A DNA stretch of 10,478 nucleotides from Kiritimatiellia bacterium. Its GTDB lineage: Bacteria; Verrucomicrobiota; Kiritimatiellia; RFP12; UBA1067. Position numbers and translations under genes: made by a program. Within the stretch, counting starts at the first letter, position 1; each line of letters starts with the position of its first letter. The DNA is taken from assembly GCA_017521065.1 (NCBI GenBank), contig JAFXEA010000334.1:1-10478 (forward strand). The letters run 5' to 3'. Positions 4,930-10,478 of this stretch are shown piece after piece. The notes beneath the pieces are model-generated. The model did no database searches, had not been told where the DNA came from, and saw nothing but the letters and a program-made list of their open reading frames with translations.

Positions 4930-7515
4930 TCACTTCGCAAGTTGCGCCATCCTGTACCATCTTGTTTCGCCACCAGTCATGGAAAGCGGAATTTCCCGCG
5001 CCGACGAGATGCGTTCTCCCGTCTTGACATTAAGCACATCGGCCGTAAATGGGAGGATAAAATCATAAGTTCCGGTCTTGAGACAGTGAACGGAAATAAA
5101 GTCGCCATTCATGTCCACCTGAAGACCAGGCCGTGCCGGCACATAGCCGCCTGATTTGCGCACCAATGAATTGAACATCCGCGGAGCAAGTCCGCGCGGT
5201 TTCGTGATGCAAAGAGACCCTTCACAGGCATCGGCGCCACCGCAAGCGCCGGAATCGGCAAGAAACACAAGCTGAACTCCACGTCTCTTCAAGCCGGCAA
5301 TCAACTCTCTGCGTTTCCTGTCGATACTGTAGAAGCCGCACATGACCGCAAGCTTGCAGGCGCCGATGCATTCAATGTCGTCAAAGAGATCCTGAGCGAG
5401 CATTGTTTCGTACGGAACAGAGGCCGCAGACAGATCCTCCATCTGCATATTGGTGCTTTTCGCTTCACGCTCTGCCGCCCGCGAATAGCTGCGGTTGCGG
5501 AGCATCAACCCTTCCTCGTCCACAACCACCATAGCCGACGGCCGCCATTGGAATTTCGGTCCAACCGAAACCATCCCATCCGCAAAGCGGTGTGTGGACG
5601 CGATATCGTCCATTATGCCCTTGTCGGAGAACCAGTTGTCCTGCATGTCAAAGTACCACCAGCCCATCCGGTTGGCAAGCATCTGTCCTGCAAGACGACG
5701 GTGAATGGTTTTCCACATCGGCAGATCCCGCGCCTCGGAAAGATAAACCGCACGGGCCTCCGGCGCTCCGCCCTGACCATGCCAGGTCCGCAAATCCAAC
5801 TCGTTGATGAACATCTTTCCGTTTTTGCGAAAACTGTCCAACGGCGGCCGGACGTTGCAACCGATCCCGGGGATTCGCAAATGGTAGTGCGGTTGCGTCA
5901 CCAGGAAATCCATTGACCGGGAACGGGTGAATGGAGTGAAGTCCACCGTTGCGGACATGCTGCCTCCGAAAGCGCTCATGGCCCAGCGTCCGACCACTAT
6001 AGGTTTGCCGGACTCCTTCTTCAGATGATCGGCGAATTCATCCTGCATATCCATCGGAGCCCATTTCAGGAACTTCTGGAACGCGACCTGCGCTTCATGC
6101 CTTACAGGATCAAGCATCAGAACCTTGTCGGGGAACTGCGGAGCGGCATCCCATCGAATCTTCCCGTACTCTTTTCTCTGCCATGCCCGAAACGCAGCCA
6201 AGGCAGGCTTTGAAACATCAGCGACACGAAGGGCAAACTGTCCGTCATGATATCCTGCAAGGTGGAAACCGACAATCCGCTTCGACAACCCCGTCCGCTT
6301 CAAGGCGCCGATGAAATCCGTCATGATCCGCTTCACGTCGCGACGCCATACGAGCGAATGATTCGAAACCCACGGCCATGTGTTAGGCGATATTTTGGGG
6401 AGCGCATTCTTTTCCGCATGCACATTGCCTCCGAACACAACTGTGCCGTCAGGACGCCTCCACACCTCTTCGGGATGCTCGGACGAATATTCCGGATAGG
6501 CATCGCAATGGATTGTTGCAACAAAAAGCGAATCCGGCGCGCTGCGCATAAACTTCTTCACGCAATTGACGGCACCAGAGCAGTCAAAGCCGTCCTTCGT
6601 CCAAAATCCCGGACAGTTCACCCCTTCACCAAGCCTGATACCGAAAGATTGAAGCCTTATTCCCGCCGCATCAAAGGCTCGGGCGTCGGACGTAAAGGGT
6701 TCGCCGTGCCCAAACGGACGGGGCTTGTAGAGAACCGGCGGCACAACCTTGCCATCCACCTCCAACACCGCCCCGTCTGCCGTCTTCACCATGCGAGCGG
6801 AATGTTCCGTATCCGCCGCAATCGCCGCGTCAAACGCCGCTTCGTCCATCAGAGAGCCTGAACGATCAGGGGTTTTCCTTTCTGAAACGGCATGCCTGCG
6901 CCATGCCTTATCCGCAGACTCCGCATCTTCTGCGCCCCAGCCACGCCAAACGGTGACGCTTGGCGAACCTTCCACGACGATGGCGGCGGTAACCTTTCCC
7001 GACCCGCCGACCCTCACACGGCACAGTTTGCGGATGAAATGTCCCGGTGGAGCATTTACCAGCTGCGTGAAAGCTGGCGATTCGGTCGCCGACTTCGCAA
7101 AAAGCGCATAGTCCCATCGCTTCCAGTTGGAGGGTTTTTCGCCGCTCCACATCCTGATATATGCCTTCGCCTCATACGGATCGGCCGGCGTTTCGTTGAA
7201 GCACGCCGCATAACCCTGCAGGAGACGTCCCTGCTTTACGGCAAAAGGCTCGGCGAGTTCAACGACAACCGTACCTTTCGCGTTGGACTTTTCGACACGC
7301 AAGGCTCCATCCTTTACCGAAACCCTCCCAGTGGCACCGCTTTGCCATTCTACGCGAAAGGCTTCCACACCCCTATCAAATGGCGCACGCCACACCTCTT
7401 CGACCGGCGATGACATCATCCGTTCAGGATTGACATTTTCCCACCCAGAGGATTCCGCCCCGAAAACGGACTGGCAAATCAGCATGAGAACCAGATTGGA
7501 CGCAGTCTTTTTCAT
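4930..7515 (-). CDS. Secreted GH42-like (clan GH-A-like) glycoside hydrolase, large, atypical
   Basis: 861 aa from ATG 7515. Signal peptide MKKTASNLVLMLICQSVFG-A (no proper lipobox around its Cys), so exported. Residues about 40-215 form a beta-rich domain, perhaps carbohydrate-binding. A (beta/alpha)8-type region follows at about 250-640, with DAAGIRLQSFGIRLG, HPEEVWRRPDGTVVFGG and ALAAFRAWQRKEYGK, resembling GH42 beta-galactosidase-type barrels. Glu572 in FINELDLRTW is a candidate nucleophile. Where GH42 has the acid/base Asn-Glu, this protein reads GFHLAGYHDGQF (416-427) with no Glu. Residues about 658-760 (PSAMVVVDEEGL to VQLVFLADSGACG) resemble the trimerisation-type Rossmann domain of GH42; a small beta domain ends the protein. 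Its start overlaps the GH89 stop (TGATG), implying translational coupling; a GTG at 7518 is an alternative start. Substrate unknown. Confidence 0.72.
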   Translation of the reverse strand: MKKTASNLVLMLICQSVFGAESSGWENVNPERMMSSPVEEVWRAPFDRGVEAFRVEWQSGATGRVSVKDGALRVEKSNAKGTVVVELAEPFAVKQGRLLQGYAACFNETPADPYEAKAYIRMWSGEKPSNWKRWDYALFAKSATESPAFTQLVNAPPGHFIRKLCRVRVGGSGKVTAAIVVEGSPSVTVWRGWGAEDAESADKAWRRHAVSERKTPDRSGSLMDEAAFDAAIAADTEHSARMVKTADGAVLEVDGKVVPPVLYKPRPFGHGEPFTSDARAFDAAGIRLQSFGIRLGEGVNCPGFWTKDGFDCSGAVNCVKKFMRSAPDSLFVATIHCDAYPEYSSEHPEEVWRRPDGTVVFGGNVHAEKNALPKISPNTWPWVSNHSLVWRRDVKRIMTDFIGALKRTGLSKRIVGFHLAGYHDGQFALRVADVSKPALAAFRAWQRKEYGKIRWDAAPQFPDKVLMLDPVRHEAQVAFQKFLKWAPMDMQDEFADHLKKESGKPIVVGRWAMSAFGGSMSATVDFTPFTRSRSMDFLVTQPHYHLRIPGIGCNVRPPLDSFRKNGKMFINELDLRTWHGQGGAPEARAVYLSEARDLPMWKTIHRRLAGQMLANRMGWWYFDMQDNWFSDKGIMDDIASTHRFADGMVSVGPKFQWRPSAMVVVDEEGLMLRNRSYSRAAEREAKSTNMQMEDLSAASVPYETMLAQDLFDDIECIGACKLAVMCGFYSIDRKRRELIAGLKRRGVQLVFLADSGACGGADACEGSLCITKPRGLAPRMFNSLVRKSGGYVPARPGLQVDMNGDFISVHCLKTGTYDFILPFTADVLNVKTGERISSAREIPLSMTGGETRWYRMAQLAK

Positions 7516-9824
7516 CACATCAAAATCTCATCTGTTGCGTTTACTACACCATCATCCGGCTCCGGAGCGAGCGGAAGCATCCTCTCCAGTATCTCCGCAA
7601 AACGAAGCATCGCCTTGCGGAAATCTTCTGCGGTGCGTGAGGATGCTGGCGCCAACTCCTGAAGCGGAGTTTTCAGCATCCTGCCACGATAGTCAACATT
7701 CTCCACCTCAAGCTTTCCACCCCTCATGCCCGATGCGACCTTCGCCTTGACGGCCTTTTCCATGTCACGCATCGCGGGAACATACCAATGCGCCGCACAT
7801 TCATACTGGTAGCCGCGGCAATAGGCGCAGCTGGCGTTGTCGAGCAGCACGCGGGCAAATTCGGGGTTGCGCACTTTCTCCACCCTATCCATTCTCAAGT
7901 ATGATTCCCACAGCGAATAATCGGTATGGAGCGAGAGGGTTTCGGACATTCCCTCCACCAGCTGACGGCACGTTTCCGTCCAGCGGAGCAGTTTGTCGCC
8001 GTCGCCCGCTGCGTTATTCCATTCCTTGTAGGCGCGGTACATCTGCGCTATCGACGCCATGATCACGCGATCCGCAACCGTGCGCGCGATGTCGATGGTG
8101 TCGCGCCTGACGAAATCATCGGACCAGTCCAAGGCGGCGAGGGCACGGTATATCTCCGGCGTGGAGTTGAGAGCCTCTCGCCACGGGATGTGCCTCATGC
8201 CCTTCTCATGGTTGAACAGGACCGGCAGGATCGGCACCGGCTTGGCGAAAAGCGAACTGTAATCAGCGCCCGTCACGATCGGCAACGCCTTGCGCCAGAT
8301 TTTCAGGAACTCCCCGGACTGCGCACCATACCGGTCTGCGCAGAATTCCGGCATCAGCGACTCTACGGTATGCCCGCCTTTCCATGAGTTCTCAAAGAAA
8401 TAGCGATAGAACATTATGTCGTTGTGCTCGACCTCAGGCCACCAGATGTAGCCGCGGCAGAATGGATCGTCCTTGACCTTTGCCCATTCGCGCTCAATGG
8501 CGGGATAGTTCGCTCGAATATCTGTGGAGCTGGCGGCGTATGCGAAAATGCCGAAAGTATAGGGGAACTTTCCGATGACATCCCAGTTGGAAAGGATGTT
8601 CGTGCGCAGACAAGCCGTTGCAGGCCCCTTGCCGCGTATCTCGTCCGACTCGTAATCCCAAAGCATAAGACCGTCGATATCGGCCAATGCAGGCCAAAGG
8701 CGGCGGCATTCCTCCGTTGCCCAGGTGAAATGGAAATCCCATCCACCAAGAATGATCTTGGATCCTGGATAGCGTGCGCGGGCATCAAGGCAAAGCCGGC
8801 GCATCACGTCGATCTTCATCTTCAGGTTTTCCTCTGCATTGGTGCTGCACGTGCGTTCGGAAAGACCCATCGTATGTAGCACGTCAGGTTTTCCGTAGGC
8901 ACGTATGGAAGCATCAGTAAGTTTCCAGTACGCCTCCATCCATTTCTTCTGCCGGATGTCCCACACCAGTCCAGACGGCTCCTGATACCACTCCGTGGCC
9001 TGCGGCAGGAAGTCGGGCTTCATGTTATCCAGAAAGTCCTGAGGCGTGCGCGAATACCAGTGCGTCATCGTGCCAAAATCCTCGGGGATCGACATGCCGC
9101 GCTTGAAGCCGTAGTCGTGTATCATACGCCGCAGCAGCCCACGGAACTGAAGAGACCAGAAGAGCGAATGGTCATCATAGCCTTCACCTGTGCCCGGCAG
9201 ACGCTTCGACGGATCGGGATAGCCGCACACATCGGGGAACGCCTGCTGAAAGATGTCATCCCATCCGATACGCAGCATGAAGCAGTTTATGCGCATCTTG
9301 GCAAGAAAATCGATTTCACGTTTCCAGTCCTCCGGCCCCCACTGCTGCGCGCGGAAACGCGTCAGTCCACGATGCGCAAAATAGCGGGTGGCGCGAAACT
9401 CGAAACGGGACTTTTCGCATACATCAAGACCGGTCAGGTCGATCCTGTCGCGCTTTGGAGTGACATCGCCATCCCAGAACCAGCGGCATCCGGCACGACG
9501 TTCAAGAAGGTCATACACCGCGTAGAGAACGCACCGCGGCTTGTCGCCTGTGAGCACCGCACCACGGCTGTCGGAGACGATGGTGTAGGCGTCCATGCCG
9601 TCGGAGGAAAGCTTTCCATCGACCTTCAGCAGAATGCGTCGCGCGCCTTGGGCCCGCTCCCCTGTGACAATTCCCTGATAGCGGCGGAATTCGTCGGCCG
9701 CGATCCGGACAGTGTCGTTGTCGGCGCTGTTGGCGAACTCGACGGCTATTCCGCCGGCGGAAGCTGCCAGCATGGCAGATATCTGGAAAGCGAGTGCAGA
9801 GGCAATCTTTATCGCTGTTTTCAT
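7515..9824 (-). CDS. Secreted alpha-N-acetylglucosaminidase, GH89 (NAGLU-like)
   Basis: 769 aa; removes terminal alpha-linked GlcNAc, as in gastric mucin O-glycans or heparan-type chains. Signal peptide MKTAIKIASALAFQISAMLAASA-G. An N-terminal domain at about 25-130 ends with VLYAVYDLLERRAGCRWFWDG. The catalytic barrel carries WKREIDFLAKMRIN, Glu323 in HTMGLSERT and Glu464 in IWWPEVEHNDI, matching the positions of the two catalytic Glu of human NAGLU (NEM and PEG motifs). The C-terminal helical domain has DTIDIARTVADRV and LLRWTETCRQLVEGMSETLSLHTDYSLWESYL, typical of NAGLU_C. The start at 9824 is chosen over an upstream in-frame ATG at 9848 because AAGAAGGA lies eight bases before it and because it yields a clean signal peptide. 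The gene sits 20 bases after the sialidase-like gene and overlaps the next gene by one base: an operon. The barrel is divergent, so linkage specificity is inferred. Confidence 0.85.
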   Translation of the reverse strand: MKTAIKIASALAFQISAMLAASAGGIAVEFANSADNDTVRIAADEFRRYQGIVTGERAQGARRILLKVDGKLSSDGMDAYTIVSDSRGAVLTGDKPRCVLYAVYDLLERRAGCRWFWDGDVTPKRDRIDLTGLDVCEKSRFEFRATRYFAHRGLTRFRAQQWGPEDWKREIDFLAKMRINCFMLRIGWDDIFQQAFPDVCGYPDPSKRLPGTGEGYDDHSLFWSLQFRGLLRRMIHDYGFKRGMSIPEDFGTMTHWYSRTPQDFLDNMKPDFLPQATEWYQEPSGLVWDIRQKKWMEAYWKLTDASIRAYGKPDVLHTMGLSERTCSTNAEENLKMKIDVMRRLCLDARARYPGSKIILGGWDFHFTWATEECRRLWPALADIDGLMLWDYESDEIRGKGPATACLRTNILSNWDVIGKFPYTFGIFAYAASSTDIRANYPAIEREWAKVKDDPFCRGYIWWPEVEHNDIMFYRYFFENSWKGGHTVESLMPEFCADRYGAQSGEFLKIWRKALPIVTGADYSSLFAKPVPILPVLFNHEKGMRHIPWREALNSTPEIYRALAALDWSDDFVRRDTIDIARTVADRVIMASIAQMYRAYKEWNNAAGDGDKLLRWTETCRQLVEGMSETLSLHTDYSLWESYLRMDRVEKVRNPEFARVLLDNASCAYCRGYQYECAAHWYVPAMRDMEKAVKAKVASGMRGGKLEVENVDYRGRMLKTPLQELAPASSRTAEDFRKAMLRFAEILERMLPLAPEPDDGVVNATDEILM

Positions 9825-9832
9825 GGTAGCGT

Positions 9833-9840
9833 TCCTTCTT
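9833..9840 (-). promoter_or_regulatory. Strong Shine-Dalgarno that decides the GH89 start
   Basis: AAGAAGGA on the minus strand, eight bases before the ATG at 9824-9822. The alternative ATG at 9848 overlaps the upstream stop but lies 5' of this site and would add eight polar residues before the signal peptide. Confidence 0.75.
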
Positions 9841-9844
9841 GATG

Positions 9845-10478
9845 TCATTTACATTCCAAAGGGAATTCAACGCCCTCAAAAAACTCCGCGCCGATCTCAC
9901 GGCCGAGCAGGAAGAACTTGCGGTCGTTGTACCAAAGCACTCCCTTGCCGTTGACGCACGTGTAGGACGAATAGCAGGAGTTTCCTACGATCCGCGGCGA
10001 GAATAACGACCTTCGGACGAACTCAATGGGCTGCTCCGCCTTTGGGTTGAAACGTCCTGCAATGAGATAGAGTGTTGCGCGCGGCTGGCTTGCGCGCGGA
10101 GCATGGAAGTCGAACAGGTCATGCACCAGAGCAAAATAATATCCGCTGCCGGCTTCCGGGCCCTTCCAGTCATAGATCGGGCAGGGCGAGCGCGGATGCA
10201 GGAACGGGCGCCCTCCATCGCGGTCACGCAGGATCTTCGGCACACTCCAGCTTTCGCCGCCATCGACGCTCACGCTCCACACAGGATATCCCACAGAACT
10301 GCGGCAAAGCGCAAAGAGCCGCCCGTCGGGAAGCTTTACAACACCCGCCTCTTCAATCGCCGCGCCGGATTTGTTTTCAGGCTTTGGCGGAAACAGTCTG
10401 GCCCCGCCACCGTCGACCATGTCGGCGTCAAGGGCTTTTTCGTTGACGGCGAAACACGATATGCGGATGTTTTCCACC
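9845..10478 (-). CDS. BNR-repeat / sialidase-like protein, C-terminal part (5' end outside window)
   Basis: 211 codons of open frame including the stop, running off the window edge; the GTG at 10477 is probably an internal Val, not a start. Numbering from that codon, EEAGVVKLPDGRLFALCRS at 42-60 matches the catalytic-Glu strand of exo-sialidase propellers (E-x-x-VV-L-DGRL), followed by an Asp-box SVDGGESW at 70-77 (SxDxGxxW). Arg59 and Arg162 (FSPRIVG) are candidates for two members of the carboxylate-binding Arg triad. The last blade has GVLWYNDRKFFL. Expected role: release of a terminal sialic acid, or of another sugar by a related propeller enzyme. It is first of three visible glycan genes; the GH89 gene follows after 20 bases. 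Family membership is well supported. GH33 activity is not proven because the N-terminal half, with the first Arg and the Asp acid, is missing. Confidence 0.8.
   Translation of the reverse strand, partial: VENIRISCFAVNEKALDADMVDGGGARLFPPKPENKSGAAIEEAGVVKLPDGRLFALCRSSVGYPVWSVSVDGGESWSVPKILRDRDGGRPFLHPRSPCPIYDWKGPEAGSGYYFALVHDLFDFHAPRASQPRATLYLIAGRFNPKAEQPIEFVRRSLFSPRIVGNSCYSSYTCVNGKGVLWYNDRKFFLLGREIGAEFFEGVEFPLECK

Noticed and set aside
7448..7515. Lipoprotein signal at the N-terminus of the GH42-like protein (Cys in MLICQS)
   Set aside because: The residue before Cys is Ile, not Gly/Ala/Ser, so the lipobox is poor. Cleavage after VFG or VFGA by signal peptidase I fits better.
9060..9842. 260-codon plus-strand open frame opposite the GH89 gene
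   Set aside because: It is the shadow of a conserved GH89 reading frame; no recognisable domain.
9825..9848. ATG at 9848 as the start of the GH89 gene (overlapping the previous stop)
   Set aside because: A strong AAGAAGGA site eight bases before ATG 9824 and a clean signal peptide favour the later start.
1..10478. CRISPR, mobile element, phage, toxin-antitoxin or defence genes
   Set aside because: No repeat arrays, transposase or integrase motifs, tRNA-like folds or defence-type domains were seen. The window is uniform, single-strand metabolic coding sequence.

Overview
The window is an almost fully coding stretch of bacterial DNA of moderately high GC. Seven protein genes all lie on the minus strand, so transcription runs from high to low coordinates. 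Two secreted glycan-active enzymes beside a sialidase-type protein, no SusC/SusD pair, and a fused RpiB-SHMT housekeeping enzyme suggest a saccharolytic gut or anaerobic bacterium, perhaps of the Verrucomicrobiota/Kiritimatiellota/Lentisphaerota group. That assignment is inference. No rRNA, tRNA or marker gene is present to settle it.

Region A (10478 to 4930) looks like one polysaccharide-degradation operon. It holds the 3' part of a BNR/sialidase-like protein, then a secreted GH89-type alpha-N-acetylglucosaminidase with its own strong Shine-Dalgarno, then a large secreted GH42-like (clan GH-A-like) protein whose start overlaps the GH89 stop codon. A sialidase-like enzyme with an alpha-GlcNAc-ase points to animal-type glycans such as mucin or glycosaminoglycans.

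Region B (4929 to 2454) begins with a 133-base intergenic segment carrying an extended -10 promoter. It continues with an NAD-type D-2-hydroxyacid dehydrogenase and a sugar-porter-family MFS transporter. These two look like an uptake and oxidation pair for a small sugar, polyol or hydroxy acid. The transporter lacks the usual TM7 Gln-Gln motif, so its substrate is uncertain.

Region C (2453 to 1144) holds a polytopic membrane protein resembling the MOP/MATE-type flippase superfamily, possibly ANKH-like. It has its own extended -10 element only about 12 bases from the annotated ATG.

Region D (1143 to 1) holds a weak possible terminator, a good sigma-70-type promoter, and an open frame that fuses ribose-5-phosphate isomerase B to serine hydroxymethyltransferase. 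The SHMT half runs off the window.

I found no phage, transposon, CRISPR or defence genes. The most unusual items are the RpiB-SHMT fusion, the altered catalytic-site region of the GH42-like protein, and the altered sugar-binding motif of the transporter.
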